Below are positions 42,801 through 56,300 of a DNA stretch of 64,000 bases, piece by piece (position 1 is the stretch's first letter; every line of letters begins with the position of its first letter). Source of the DNA: Phytophthora sp. 'mugwort' (lineage: Eukaryota; Oomycota; Peronosporomycetes; Peronosporales; Peronosporaceae). The notes below the pieces were generated by a model. That model searched no databases and had not been told where the DNA came from. It saw nothing but the letters and a program-made list of their open reading frames with translations. The translations under genes and the position numbers were made by a program. The stretch spans positions 4,154,001-4,218,000 of the forward strand of contig JAUCEF010000018.1 of NCBI GenBank assembly GCA_033558025.1, written 5' to 3'.

Positions 42801-45800
42801 TTACTTAACCCGATAATAAACGTCCTCCAGGCACCAGATACCTCATTTAGTGAGATTGAAGCTGCGATCCGATCGATGGCGGTACTGACAAATGATTTAG
42901 AGTCTTTAGACAAGGAGGCATTAATACCTGCACCTGAACCGATTGTCGAGACTGCGAAAAGTCCAAGTAAAGGTGGTATTGCTCCTGTGCCTGTAGCTTC
43001 GGTGGCCCCTTTAATTCCTGAGCTTGTGGTAAATGAAAGTGATCGCTTTATTAATACGGCGCTTGGCTGTGGCGCACTTGTAGTCCTGCTATCTTTCATG
43101 GATGATGCTCGAATCCCACGAGAAGCAGACAATTTCTCAACTCGCGTGAGCATTCTCAAGATACAAATTGAAGAAATGGTTCGAAAATTCATCACGTTGG
43201 CCCAAACAAAGCAGGAAAATCTTCAAACGAAATACCGAGACAAGTTGGCGCTTGAGCATATGCAAACACAGCTTCCGACAATGGAAGTTGAGGTCGATTT
43301 AGACTTACCTTATCAACAGCAATGGGCTCAACTCCTTCTGGACCACAAGTTCAGTGTTCCGCGCTTTGGGTACGTGAATTATTCTGCATTGTTACTAGCT
43401 TCCGAACTTGCGTTACCCAATCTCGTCTCAATTCTATTGAACGCTGGAGCCTCTTCGGAAACTGCATCACCCGATGGAATGACTCCTTTGATGGTCGCGT
43501 TCCTAGTGGGAAATGAAGAAATGGTCATTGATCTGCTGGATGCCCGTGCAAATATTGACGCAATTACCACAGACGGTCACGATCTTACAGTCTGGAACTG
43601 CGCCCTGGTGTCTCCAGTTAAAGCACGAGTGAGTAATTTGGTCAAAATGGCCTACACCAACTCAGAGAACGTCAACGGATTGCCAACATTAAGTGCTCGT
43701 ATCCAGCTCGATTCAATTGAGGGGTCCCTACAATTTTTGGATATGTGTCTCGATGCCTACGTGGACGTTAACGTCTCAAATGCTCAAGGGGATTTCTTAC
43801 TACACGCACTTCTATCAAAATCTATCGTTCGTCGCAAATTATGTGGACTCGATTTGTGTTTCCGATACAATTCCCACTATGAAGATCAACGACGATTACA
43901 AAAAGCGGTAGTGGATTTGCTCGAGGGCCACGCAGCAAATGTCAATAGCTGCAATCGAATGGGACAGACAGCACTTCATTTGGCCTTATTATATGGCTAC
44001 ACTGGTATTGCCAAAATTCTCTTAAATCATGGTGCAAATCCGAATATTCAGGGCATTTATGGCCATTTGCCACTACACTATGCGTGCCTCGGCTTTTGTG
44101 GGAATCTCGATGGAAGGGACGGCGAAGCAGTCGAGATATGCCGACTACTTCTGGAGCAAGCACCGAGATATGCGTGTGCTCTTGGCACTCATAGTGACAG
44201 ACGCAAGCGCAAAACTACAGTAGAGAAACAGGCGCTTGCAATTGAAAAGATCCTGGAAAATGGCCTGAAAAGTGTCGTCGAACCTCCACCGATTGTACTG
44301 GAGCTGGTCAGTGCGCATCAGATTCTCACGACACCGTCTTTCGTAGGCAAGTTGTTGCCTTGGCATTTCGCATGTGGCGCGTATGTTCAGCTTTCGTCGG
44401 TCTTGTGCCTTGATGATGAGATGCAAACATGGTTTAAAGCCAATGGACAAGCGCGAGCCGATATCCTTCGTTACTTACTTCGAGAATGGCACATTGACAT
44501 GAGTGCGAGCGCTAGTGATGGTGTCACTGCTCTGCACTTAGCCGTGAAAAGTGATGTGAATGGCAACAATTTGGCTATTATCGACTTGTTATTAGAGACC
44601 TCAAGCTGTTGTGATCCCTTAAAATCAAGTCCGAAGCTTAATATTAACGCAGTTCACGAACATCTTCTCATTGATAGTTTGCCAGTCATTCCAAGCGGTG
44701 TTCAAGTTGCTTTCGTGGAGACTAATACCCATGATATAAATCAAGCTTTCGTGTCTACTCGGTCTATCGATGGAAAATATCACCTTATTCTAAGTAATGG
44801 AAAACACGTAAATCAAGTTTCTCGTGATCAATTGCAAGTGATCGATAAGAACGCTTCCCAGCACTCGCATCACTACAAGTACTTGTTACCTATGGAAAGT
44901 CGGTTCTCCGCCCTCCACTACGCGTTGCAGTCGAATCACGACACACTTGCTCTACGGTTACTCGCTCTACCGGACATTTCTCTTGACCCGGAAGGTAGTG
45001 ATCTGCCGCTTCTCGCCTTAGCGTGTGCTGCGCGTCAAACGCCTGAAGTTGTCAGTCGACTCGTTACTGAGCAAGCCAACATGCGTGTCCATCTACCACT
45101 TCGAACATCCCCGTGTGACTTGACGGCGGTGGGTATTGGCACTTCCAGTAGCATCGCCAACCGGAAACACGCTGCGGCGCTGCATTACGCCGTCATGTAT
45201 GACGACATAGCAATGGTCGAAGTGCTATTGACAAGTCCTGGTGGCCATGTGCATCCAAACGTGCGACGCTCTCGAGATGGCTACACACCGTTGCACTTGG
45301 CTTGCCAAATGGAAAACATGAAGATTATTAAGCTTTTACTCCAACACGGAGCGAGTTTAGTACAGTTATCGAACATGTCGGCAAATGGAGTATCCCCTTT
45401 GCAATTGCTAATGGCATTTGACAGCGTGGAGAACGATAAGCTTAAGGAACTCATCCGTGACAAGTTATTGCGTCCAGAAATGCTACTGGAAGGGAACGCT
45501 CAAGGCCAAAGCGATGTCGTTGAAGATTATGATGTACCGCCGTGTGCCTTGCTGCTCGAGGAAGACCACAATCACGACCTTTTTGAACGATTACAAGGTC
45601 TTAACCATAGTCATGAGGCCCTCAGGCGACGATTGGAGCCGAAACTCGAAAAAAGCGACGCTGTTCTCGGGTTATTCTTCGACCTGCTCAAGCGGCCACA
45701 AGAAGCCACTGACGATACGCCACAGTTTTTGATCGAGAGCTTTCAACAGCTTCACCATCGCCATGAATGCTATAGCCAGTACACTACTCGGTCGCAATGG

Positions 45801-45884
45801 AAACCACAAACCAAGATACTTCGTGTCGTAAGTAAGTCAGTACTTGACGACGTGATGACAGAATCTACATCCACAAATTCCTAA
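39851..45884 (+). CDS. Large ankyrin-repeat protein, six exons, about 1890 residues
   Basis: Exons are 39851-40087, 40154-40256, 40333-40436, 40510-40840, 40911-41998 and 42075-45884; all junctions are GT-AG and the phases agree (0, 1, 0, 1, 0). The N-terminal 620 residues look alpha-helical and armadillo-like (HGDLQLAALSCLRSLLRN), with an Ala/Asn-rich tract near residues 378-402. Ankyrin repeats begin near residue 1085 (DGMTPLMVAFLVGNEEMVID), with clear units near 1246 (MGQTALHLALLYGYTGIAKI), 1434 (DGVTALHLAVKSD), 1562 (SRFSALHYALQSN) and 1653-1716 (DGYTPLHLACQMENMKIIKL). A non-ankyrin insert lies at nt 44640-44880. The shared plus-strand order with the coiled-coil gene 116 bp downstream may mean co-regulation. 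It is probably a scaffold; a ciliary role is a guess from the neighbour. Confidence 0.8.
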
Positions 45885-46000
45885 ATGGTGGATGACCAGA
45901 TATTTCTTTTATATTAAAAGCACGTTTCGGAATTGATTTTTAGCCTAAACTTAGTTGATTGAGTACTATGAATTTCCTTCTTTGACAAGTCGACAGTCTG

Positions 46001-48797
46001 ATGGGATCAAATACATTGCCGCCCGTACACGCCAATACGGCTCGTGAGTTACGGGAGAGGGAGGATGAGGTTGAAGCGGGAGGCAGCCAAACAGCACGAA
46101 TTCATTTCGCGCCACCTCCGAGACGCAAGCAGCGAGAATCACCATCGAGCGTACGTCCTGGTCCCGTACGTCTTGCTGTCCCTGCAGTTCCATTCTGCGA
46201 GTCTATAGGAAATTTAGACCAGAAGAAGTTGATCACTGCTCGTAGTTTCCAGATACTAGAAAACTGGTACCAGTCGATGGAGCGAAGTGTCCTGAAGAAT
46301 CTGCTGATTGAAGTGCACGATGTGCTCGTAAAGGCGATTTACAGGAAAACGGAAGAGATTGATGAAGTGGAATCGACACGTTCGACCTCAAGTGAGAGCA
46401 ACGCGCTGGAGTATTTCACCCTTGTAGCAAATTTGGGTGAAAAAGTCAAGCTGCAGCAGCAAGAACGAAGGCGTTTGATCACCCAATTAGCCATGGAAAA
46501 CGCATTAGAGCACGATTTGTCGAGTCAGTTGCAACAATTAGAGCGCGAACTATCCCAACTTCACATGCGGCACGCTTATAACCGTTCCGAGATCGAAGGC
46601 GAGAGACTCGCAGTGCAGATTCTGGAGCGAGATTACGCGTCGCTCACAGAGCAAGAAGAGATATTGCAGCGAGAGTGTGAAGTGTTCGAACTGCAGCTTG
46701 AGACTCAGCGAGCCCAAGTCCGAGAAATCCGCAGCCAGCAGCTCTACTTGGATTTTGTATCGAGTGCTCCGTTAAAGCGGCACATGGAAGAGAAAAAATG
46801 GCAAGAACAACACGCTGCAGTCGCTATCCAAGTGCAAAACGCCGACGCTGAGAATCGAGCGCTCGAAGAGGAAATCCGAAAGCTCGAAGACGAGGCTTCC
46901 AACTTGGAAGCGCAATATGATCGCGAAGTGCAGACAAAACTACAATCGGAGACAGCCTTGAGCGAGATTCAGGCTAACTACGAGCAGTTCCAAGAAGCCT
47001 ACGAGAGAACTCGACAATGCTATACACCGAGGCCGGACTGGGATCGTATCGTGGAGGAAACACCAGAGCTCTCGGCTCAAAAGTACCAGTTGGAAATGGT
47101 CGAAAGCGATGGGAATGCGACCACGAGTGAAGTAGACGACAAAGACAAAGGTGGTGTACTGGAGCGTCTTGATAGTAGTAACGACCTCGCAATTCCAGAA
47201 GATGAGCAGCATTTAAACAGTACAGGGCAGACGAAGACGCTGGTGAAGGAAATGTTGCACTGGATTGAGCGTCTTCAAAAGCACTGTGGCGTCAATCTTC
47301 ACTTGAGTCGAGTAGGTGCAGTTAGAATTATTTTCTCGCTGTGTTTTGTCAAACTGAACGTTAATTTCCATTAGATTTGGCATGATGTTGAGGAAGCGCG
47401 TGTGGAGCTCAATATCCTCCACCATCAACTGGATCGTGCCGTCCGAAAGACGTTTGTGTTTCCTACTGTACTTCCGAACGCGTCAGGGGTGATCACTATC
47501 GCAACAGCAACTTCGTCAACTTGTGGATCCCCTTCGAAGCCAAGACAAGACTTTATCATGGCTCTTGGCATGCATGAAGGAATCCCGCTGTTCTTACGCC
47601 ATCGTGGCAAACTCAAGAGGAGAATCCTCAAGAAGGTTGACGTGGAAAAAGTCGTACGTAAAGTGTGGGTCGAAAAGCGAAAGCGCGAGCAAAGGAATCC
47701 TCTTGGACGCTTCCCACTGGAGCAAGTGCTGTACGAGAAGCTGCATCGCAAGTATGGCTTCCAACCGTTGATTGCCGAGTGGGGCTACAATTTGCTACTA
47801 GCGCTACAAATGTTCAGCTGGGACTCGGAGATTGAGATGTTCCTGCTGTGCTTGACTGGCGCCGTCTCGGACCTCGTATATCTAGACCAAGAACAACTGA
47901 TTCAAGGGTGTCAACAACTTCTACTTCGACTGTGCGAGCTTTACAATGTCGAAAACTTCGTGTCCGAGCGACGTGTATTGCTGAAAGACGCTCTGGTCGC
48001 ACTGAGAACGTTTTTCCCCTTGAAAACGTCGGCTCAATTGCAGGCTATTGAGCAGTCGATCATTCGTGACATGCACAAGATGAAGCGTGGTGGGAATGAT
48101 TCTATCTTGTATATCGACGATATCCTCCCATTGGATGTCAAGTACCCGCTAGGATTTTTCGTAAAGACGATTCGTACTCAGCATTTCAAGGAGATTCAAG
48201 ACTATTACGCACTACTTCTGAGGTAGAATCTTTGCTTTAAACTCGGATTATCTCTTTCAGTGATGCTAACAACATGCTTTTTTCTGTGACGTAGCGAGTT
48301 GGAACAGCGAGACACAGAGCAGCGAGGAATATTACCACTTGCCGCTGTCCGAGATGTAAGTCAACACGGTAAGAACTACTTTTGGCAAATACTCAACGCT
48401 GACATATTGTATGTTTATCTTGTTATCAGGCAATACTGGCAATCGACCCACTAGCAAGCCCGAATGCAGTATCGAATCTGATAATGAAGGCGCTGCGCAT
48501 TAAAACACGAGTGCATCTACATCTGCGTGAACCTGTTCTTTACAAAGCTGTACTAAGGGTAAGCCTTCAAAATCACTTAGCATGATTTTGCTTACTAACC
48601 TTTCGCTGACTCCAATGTCTTAGAAAATGAACGCGACATGCTTGATGAAATTCGCGTTGAATTTCGATCAGAACGCGGAAGTCAACTGGCGCCGTCGACC
48701 TGGTGCGGTGTACATCGATGCCTCTATTGCAAGTAGTACCGTCACTGAAAGCAACAAGCATCATAGTAAGTCGATCACAGACCCACATGTTGGCTAG
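46001..48797 (+). CDS. Coiled-coil protein resembling TSNAXIP1 (axoneme-linked), five exons or more
   Basis: Exons are 46001-47311, 47375-48222, 48295-48355, 48430-48558 and 48624-48797 if read to the first stop, giving about 840 residues; phases agree at every junction. Residues 85-335 are a long Glu/Gln/Arg coiled coil preceded by NWYQSMERSVLKNLL and followed by CYTPRPDWDRIVEE; the coil then TPRPDW order is what I associate with the TSNAXIP1 N-terminal domain family, found in ciliated organisms. The second half (PLGRFPLEQVLYEKL, then EWGYNLLLALQMF) is a helical region. The 3' end is uncertain: a good donor GTAAGT at 48769 could splice to an acceptor near 48845 and stop at 48986. A flagellar role fits a zoospore-forming oomycete but is inferred. 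Confidence 0.65.
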
Positions 48798-49451
48798 GTC
48801 TACCCAGCGGTAAGCTGTGTTGTATACTCGATAAGACTTCCGACAGGAATACTACATTCCAAATTACCAAAGGTTGTAGCTACCACACGGATGGCTCTCA
48901 GTGCTCGCAGATGTCCTGCACAACACAACACCACCAACACCAGCAATCGGGCTTCAACATGCCAAAAAGTGCAACAACCGGACTAAATGTAAAAGGTAAG
49001 ACAAATTTTAAGTCGAGCTACATAGTTTCGCTGGAGGAACGTCCAGATCATGGTCTGCACCTTGGTCCGGGCTATGACCCCAGCTCAACGGGCGTCATCA
49101 CCGTAACTACCTCGGCTTCCGGCTCTTGCGATGTCTTCGCCACCGACTAGATTGGAATGGTCGTCAATTTCATTGAAAGCATTATGACAGTTCCATGTGT
49201 CGCCTCCGCGTCCAGCAGACCTTTGGTCCAGTTCAGACCCTGTAATGCCGCGCTGGCAAAGCGCTGCAAGCGCTGGTATCGGCGGCTCATTGCCAACGGT
49301 TCTGGGGCCACATGACCCGGTCGATTTCCTCAAGACGATCAATCCTTCGTTCCTGAGTATACAACAGCTCAATGGACAGCAGTTATGAGCCTGCCTTGCT
49401 TGGCGGAGCAATTACGTCGGTCCCCTGTGGAAGCTTAACGCGCGCTGAACG

Positions 49452-50432
49452 CTTTAGCGCGTCAGCATGGTTACGCCGTCATGTACAAGGGGGCCCGAGC
49501 ACTCCATCCCACAAGGCGACCGAATGTTAGCACGCGAAAGTGCGAGTGTCCCATGAAGGTTTACCTCGTGCGTAAGGTTGGCATGTACGGTGGAATGACT
49601 TGGGAGCTTCAGCTTCGCAGCCGCGCAATTGAGCACAATCATCCTCCTTCGTCGCATGCAGCGTCGCACGCGATGCATCGCCGGGGTCGCACAAAAGGAT
49701 GCCGTTCGTCTAACGATTGCTGTGGACGATGAGACTGGGACTACTATTGCACGCCTGTTGGTAGAAGAACCGGGGCTCCTTCTCGTTCCCCGAGATCGAG
49801 AGAGCTCGTGCGACTTACACAGCGTTTGGAGGTCTGTCCAGTATCGAGCGTCTTTTCCAGAAGCTGCACGAGGGACCATTTCAAGTGAGCTACCAGTATG
49901 TCGACCGTGGTCATTTGACACATATCTTCTTTCCTCACAACGACGCCATCAACATATATCCCAGCAACTACGACGTTATCCTGATAGACTGCACGTACCA
50001 CACGAATCGGTTCAGCATGTCGCTACTCAACATTGTAGGGGTGACATATTACCCAAGTATTCCTTAGCGGAGAAAAGGAGCCCGATTATCAGTGAATCTA
50101 CACAGTTGCGTGTTCTTCAAGCTGAGCACGGAAACCCTCCTCCGCAAGTGCTTTTGACAAATCGAGATTTGGCGTTGCTGAATGATATCGAATTGGTTTG
50201 CCTTACTCCCCCCAGCGTTGCTGTGTGGTACATAATGAAAGATGTCCAGGCCTATGCTCAGATAGTATCTTTTCATAAAGAAGTTGACCCCGTTTGCTCA
50301 TACTGCAAGATTCAGTGGTCCACGAGACGCCACGCATTCTTACGGATTGTGTATGCGCCGACTGAAGAGGACTACAATTTCCGCAGACGAGAGTTACATT
50401 TACTTGTCTGCGATCGAAGCGGCGTACGTTGA
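49452..50432 (+). pseudogene. FAR1-type Mutator-like transposase relic
   Basis: A first frame (about 49481-49700) has KCECPMKVYLVRK and AIEHNHPPSSH, the Cys-Cys-His-His pattern of FAR1/WRKY-GCM-type DNA-binding domains. Another frame (49885-50067) has the catalytic region YDVILIDCTYHTNRF with the first Asp. A third piece (about 50075-50260) has PPQVLLTNRDLALLNDIE (second Asp), followed by AVWYIMKDVQ. Frame changes between them leave no functional protein. The C-terminal part and the ends of the element were not found. Confidence 0.7.
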
Positions 50433-50619
50433 CGACGTCTGGCTCGATATTTGTAGGAGAAAAATTGTTCGCTGCTGGACGGATCAGATACTGCATTTCG
50501 CATGTACACAACATCACGAGCCGAGGGATACCATGCGACACTGAAAAGGTTGGCTTGAACCCCCAACGGCGACAAGTTGACAGTTCATACACAGATGGAG
50601 CATTGGTTTAATAATGTTT

Positions 50620-52930
50620 ATTGTTGGATTGATCTCTAGGGAGAAATATAGAAAAGCAAACATTATGACTAGGCTTGCATGGATCTAGGACCGCGATTTC
50701 GGGGTTCTTGATTCCAGTGACAGTAAGTTTATAAAAGGTCAGGAAATTTGAAAATCCAGGGGTGAGTAGCTATCCGCATCGTCGTGTAGTCGTGCAAAGT
50801 GAAGCGTCTGACGAGCCGTAGTCGTCAACATCAACGATACCAACGTCGCCCAGTGCTCATTTTCGGATGAGGACCTCCTGTTATCCTTTTTGGAGAACGG
50901 GGCGTTATAATGCAGTTGTCTCGAGGTAGGCCTGCGAAATGCTGCCGCCGTGACCGCCGCTTCGTCGGGGATTGTTAATCACTTTGCCAGACGGGATTAT
51001 TCCCCACCTACATATGAACCCGGTTGGACCTTCAATGTAATCGAGCTGTTTCTTGTCGTGATAGCGCCAGGACCCCCCCCCCCCCCAAAAAAAAAAAGAG
51101 CTAATGCTATGATCAAAGCGATTTGCTTTCGCATCAGTGGAGAATAATCCATTGATACATTTCTTGGCGTGAAAATAGCAGGACCCTCCCAATTTGTGGA
51201 GGGCAAGTCTGGTTAACAAGGAGCTACAATTGGGTTCAGCTTCCTGAGCTTGGACCTTTTGATTTCGACGTGATTTCGACTTGCGTTTCATAGGCTTTGG
51301 ACGGTGTTGGGTGTCTTCATCGTCATCGTCATCAGCAGCAGTAAATTCAATACGATAAATACCGCGGACTCGATACAGCCAGTCTCAGCTTCCATTTGAC
51401 CAAGCCGGCAGCCTTCATCATATATCAAGTGCGTGCGCATCTGACCTTTGATGTGGAGGGTCATACTGTGACTTAGGGTTTCCGAGAGCGAGCAATGGAC
51501 CAAGTAAAATCCTATCGGAAGGTCGGAGTGTCGAAAATCGAGTTGACAAGGTTGGAACATTGATGTCGTCAGGCAATAAACAAGCACTGGGTACTCGTGT
51601 CGAATGCTGAAGCTTACGCTCCTTGAAGATTAGATTGGACAATTTTGGCAGCCGTCGTGCGCGTCATCCACACCTCTGCGTTGGTTCGTTGCGTGGATAT
51701 AGCTTGAGTGTATACATCCCACTGCACGGGTGTTCATGAAGGGACTTTGGGCATTCCGTGTGCGCATACGCTCCATCAGAAAGTGGATACATGTGTTATG
51801 CTACAACCTACGGATTTTCATCCGCACTGGCGTCTCGCTTGACAAGCAATCCCGGTTTAGGTGATGCATGTCGTACCGACTCGAGCACGGCCAGCCGCTC
51901 GCGCACGCTCCACAATGGATAGATCTTTAATGCGAATGCGATAAAACGTTCCAGCTTGTGCTGGAACGCTGGGTGGGCTGAAGCAGAGTGAGCAGTCGTG
52001 CCGATAGTTACGCCTTTGCTGGTTGCACAGTTGGTGCAGCCATTGTCGCGGATGACTCCCGCTGATTATCCGGCGCAAAATATCAACCACTTCAGCACTC
52101 AATATCCCAAAGACAGGCGAGTAACCTTGGTTCCAAAGGTTGACGTTATCGACGTAATTGATGCGGGACTAGACGGATCACTATACATTGTACGTGGCTC
52201 AGGCGCATCGCCCGGACAGGCAGACGCGAGAACGTAGGCCGAGCTATCTCGGGGACTAATGTCCTCGTCGCCGTTATCACGGCTACCGTTTTCCAAGCTG
52301 GCTCACCACAGGAGCGGAGTCGTCATCAGCATGTGACTGGTCAACGGTAACCGGGTCATTGGCGAGCCCTGCCGCACACGCGGACTCCGACACTGAATGT
52401 CGCCACGTCGGCGAGTTGGCGGGAGTTCTTCGGGCTCGCGGCCGCCCCTCTTGTTTGCCCCCTGATAGATTTCGTGACCGAACCTCGCTCGTCATCAGCC
52501 CGCCGCTTTGGGCGGCCGCGGTGAGCGGCAACAGGAGCATCTATGCTGCGACTGCCAGTCGCTTCATTTGCACGGGGCTCGACAACAGTTCGCATCAGCG
52601 ACGTCTGCGACTCCCTCGCCAACACTCGATTCATCTACGCGAACGACGCCGCCCGTTGTGGAGGCTCCTTGCACGCGGGCCTCTGCGCACTTCTTACTGC
52701 TGCGCTGGCTAGTAGTGTTGTTAGGATGCACGAAGGATGCATTGAAGACATTGGACGCGCATCTTAAACGTTGCATAAATGAAAGACTGTCCCTCATAAA
52801 CCAAGCACGTTGGAAGCATTCGATGCGGCGTCGCATTATGTTTCATATAAATGGTACCTAAAATGCCTAAAAGTGCCTAAACTAAATTACGTATTCAGGA
52901 TATATTACCGTGCTTAATGATTAAAGTTAT
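50620..52930. other. Stretch with only unassigned short frames
   Basis: Fragments such as the minus-strand frame 51291-50905 (MKRKSKSRRNQKVQAQEAE) and 51587-51288 look like protein remnants, but I cannot name the family. A run of C followed by a run of A lies at about 51070-51098. Its placement between two transposons suggests repeat debris. Confidence 0.35.
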
Positions 52931-52933
52931 GAA

Positions 52934-52938
52934 TTATC
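52934..52938. repeat. Left target-site duplication of the copia element (TTATC)
   Basis: TTATC directly precedes the left LTR, and the same five bases directly follow the right LTR at 57685-57689. Five bases is the usual duplication for Ty1/copia integrases. Confidence 0.65.
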
Positions 52939-53284
52939 AAAAGGCTTGTGGTCTTTAGAGCAAAATGCAAAGTGATTGATTCGGTCCTTAGTTCGCTAAG
53001 CTACTCTAAGCCTCTCTTCTACCTACTGGATACACTCTACTGGATTCCTTACTGGCTACTGAGTTCTTCCAGCCAATCAGCCAGTGACACGTCGTATCCC
53101 CATCTTGTACCCACAATCTTGTACCAACGTGTGCGTAATCGTCGATACGTCAGCAGCGTCCCGTAATCCATGTACCATCATCAGTGTCCCAAAATCACAC
53201 AAGTGATTATGGCTCCACGGACTTGAAGGCCATACCGGTTTCTACTGGTACGCCGGGGCTGGACGAGACGCCTCCTTGACAATA
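52939..53284 (-). repeat. 3' LTR of the copia element
   Basis: Matches 57339-57684 with few differences. On the element's own strand the LTR begins TATTGTCAAGG, directly after the purine tract GAGTGGGAG, and ends AAGCCTTTT. The usual TG...CA ends are absent. Confidence 0.85.
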
Positions 53285-53300
53285 CTCCCACTCGGCTCGG
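53285..53300 (-). other. Polypurine tract of the copia element
   Basis: On the minus strand, CCGAGCCGAGTGGGAG abuts the 3' LTR. The purine-rich GAGTGGGAG is the likely plus-strand primer. Confidence 0.55.
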
Positions 53301-56300
53301 CAGTGCTTGGTGCTTGAATCCCCAGCATGATTCGAAAGCTTTCGAACTGGACAGCAGTAATTGGCTGGTCATCAGATCTGCCTTCATTTCCTTCGTCGAG
53401 CAATATTGCAACACCACTTGGCCGTCTTCCACTTTCTCGCGAACAAAGTGGTAGCAGATGTCGATGTGCTTGGTGCGCTTGTGAAACTCGGGGTTCTTGG
53501 CCAACCCGATGGAGCCTTGATTGTCCTCGTAAATCTTGACTGCTTCATCGTTCTTCATCTCGCCGAGTTCACACAGAAATGCCTTCAGCCAAATCGCCTC
53601 TTTGCTGCTTCAGTCAGCAGCTTCTCCGGCTGATGCACCCGCCGTTCATCATGAACGCGTAGCCGCTTGTGCTCCGTCGAGTTTTCACGTTGCCAGCCCA
53701 ATCTGCATCCGAGTATCCTTCGAGTCCGTCCTTGCAGCTGGCTTGGAACTCGATACCGTGTGCCTTCGTCCCTTGAATGTACCTGAAAACCTTCTTGATC
53801 GCCTGCCAATGTGTCGGACAAGGATATGAAGCAAACTGGCTGAGAACTCCCACTGCAGCAGCGAGGTCCGGTCGAGTCCCCACCATGAGATACATCAGGC
53901 AGCCGACAACATTGCGGTACGGCACCTTTGCTATGGTCTCCTCGTGCTTGCAGCCTCCTTCCCACGTGGCCTTGGTCAACTTGAGTCCTGATCTTGCGGC
54001 GTCTTGACGGGGTTGCTGTTCTCCATGCCAAACTTCTCTAGAATGTCTCTCGCAAAATTGGTCTGACGCATGGACACTTTGCCACCTGCAAAATCTTGAT
54101 CGATTTCCATGCCGAGGAAATACTTGTGCTGGCCGAGGATTGTCATCTCGAACCACTCACTTAGTGCCTTCTCCGTCATCTGGAGCAGCTCGTCGTTGTT
54201 GCATGCGAGGACCAGGTCGTCGACATAGAGTGCGACGAAGATCATGTCTTGATCGTCCCACTTGACGTAAATGCAGTGATCGGCTTTGCACGTCATGAAC
54301 CTCATTTCGAGCATGAACTTGTCGATGGTCTGGTTCCACATCCGCGGCGACTGCTTCAGACTGTAAAGGGAGCGCTTCAGCTGGCAGACACAGTCTGGGT
54401 GAACTTCATCGACATATCCGTCCGGCTGCGCCATGTAGATGTCTTCGTCAAGTAGTCCATTGAAAAAAGCTGTCTTGACATCCATCTGGTGCACCGTCAG
54501 GTTATACTTAGCCGCCAAACTGAACAGAATCCTGATCGACGTGAACTTGGCTACCGGCGCAAACGTCTCTTCATTGTCGATGCCGTACTTCTGTGAAAAT
54601 CCTTTGGCCACTAGTCGCGCCTTGAATCGCTCGATCTCTCCAACTTGATTTTCCTTCATGCGAAACACCCATTGACAACCGATTGCCTTACGACCCTTTG
54701 GCAATGGCACCAACACCCATCTCTTGTTATTGCGAAGCGAATTGACTTCCGAGTCGCACGCATCCTTCCACTTGGCCGCGTTGCTGGATTCTATCGCCGA
54801 CTTGAACGTGGTCGGCATTTCCCCACCGAATCCACAACGTAGGCCGCTTCGTAGTCTTCTTCTCCTCTTGCAACCGCTGACATCTATTCCAGTGTCTGCG
54901 GTCGGCTTTGTCGCTTACTTCGTGGAATTTCCACGGACTCTTCAAGCGATTGCGTCCACTAGTGTCGCGTCGTGCCGGGCTCAAAGTCTTGGAGCGATAC
55001 CGAATCGTCTTGAGATTTATCTTCGGACAATGTTTCTTGATCTGTTGACACTTCATCTTGAAGTTCAAACAACATCTTGGTCGTAACTGCGTCTCCCACC
55101 ATCGAAAACGTCCTCCATAACTGCGCATCGCGACTGACCAGTACGCAACCGCTCTTAATCACCTCGAAGCGATACAATTTCTCATGCTCCGACATTGTAC
55201 TGCTCGAGCGTCGAGCTTGGTGCGTTTCTCCTTCGGGACCGTCACATACGCATGATAACCGAATACCTTCAGGTTTGCCAGCAACGGTTTCTTCCCGGTC
55301 CAAACCTGGTGCGGCGACATGTCGTCGCTGGTAGCGCGCGTCGGACACCGATTGCGAAAGAAAGTAGCGGTCATCACAGCTTCCCCCCAATACGACTTGG
55401 ACAATCCTGCATGCTCCAACATGCAGCGCGTGCATTCCACCAGCGTTCGATTCATTCGTTCCGCCACCCCGTTCAACTGCGGAGTGTAGGGTGGCGTGAA
55501 CTTCTGTTCGCTACCGCGACGCTTGCAGAACTTGGCCATCTCGCCTGACCTATATTCGCCACCATTGTCGCAGCGGAGTGTTTTCACAACTTTGACAATT
55601 AGGGTTTCCGCACAAGCGACAAACTCGGTAAACTTGTCCGCCACTTCCGACTTGTTTCGAAGTAAATACACCACACAAAAGTGCGAGTAATCGTCGATGA
55701 ACGTAACGAAATAGCGCTTACCGCTAAAAGTCGCCGACTGCATGGGACCACACACATCGCTGTGGATGACTTCCAGCAGTTGTCGGGCATGGCTCGGTGA
55801 CTTTGGCATGTAGCTCACTCGGGCTTGCTTGCCAAGTGCACACCCATCACATAGCTCCCACTTCTTCACTGCCGCGATGGCAATCCCAACGCCGTAGCCC
55901 TTCTTGACGATGGCGTCTAGACCGCCGTGGCCAATGTGTCCAAGTCGAAGGTGCAGAGGTACGAAGTGGTGTCCCCATTGCGATCCTTCGAGATCGACAT
56001 GTTGGCCTCGTCCGGCATGATCGGAGTCATGCACAACTTGAACAGTCCCTTGCCCGCGCGCTCACCAAGCTTCCACTTGATGCTTCTTGCCGTGGCGAAG
56101 CACCCGTCGGATTCGAACGTAACCGGACCAACATCCTTGGTGAAGCGTCTAACGGAGAACAAGTTCCGTGACAACTTCGGGATGTACCACACACTGGTAA
56201 GCACACCTTTCTTGATCCCTTGTGGCGTCTTCATCGACATCACAATGTCGCCGGTCCCCACCGCTTGAACAACACCATCGTCCGCGAGGCGTACGTCCAC

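Noticed and set aside
49085..49411. Minus-strand 108-codon ORF after the TSNAXIP1-like gene
   Set aside because: No motif; it overlaps possible 3' exons or UTR of the upstream gene on the other strand.
52359..52861. Overlapping 117-codon frames just left of the copia element
   Set aside because: Several frames on both strands are open because of high GC content, and none has a domain or consistent codon usage.
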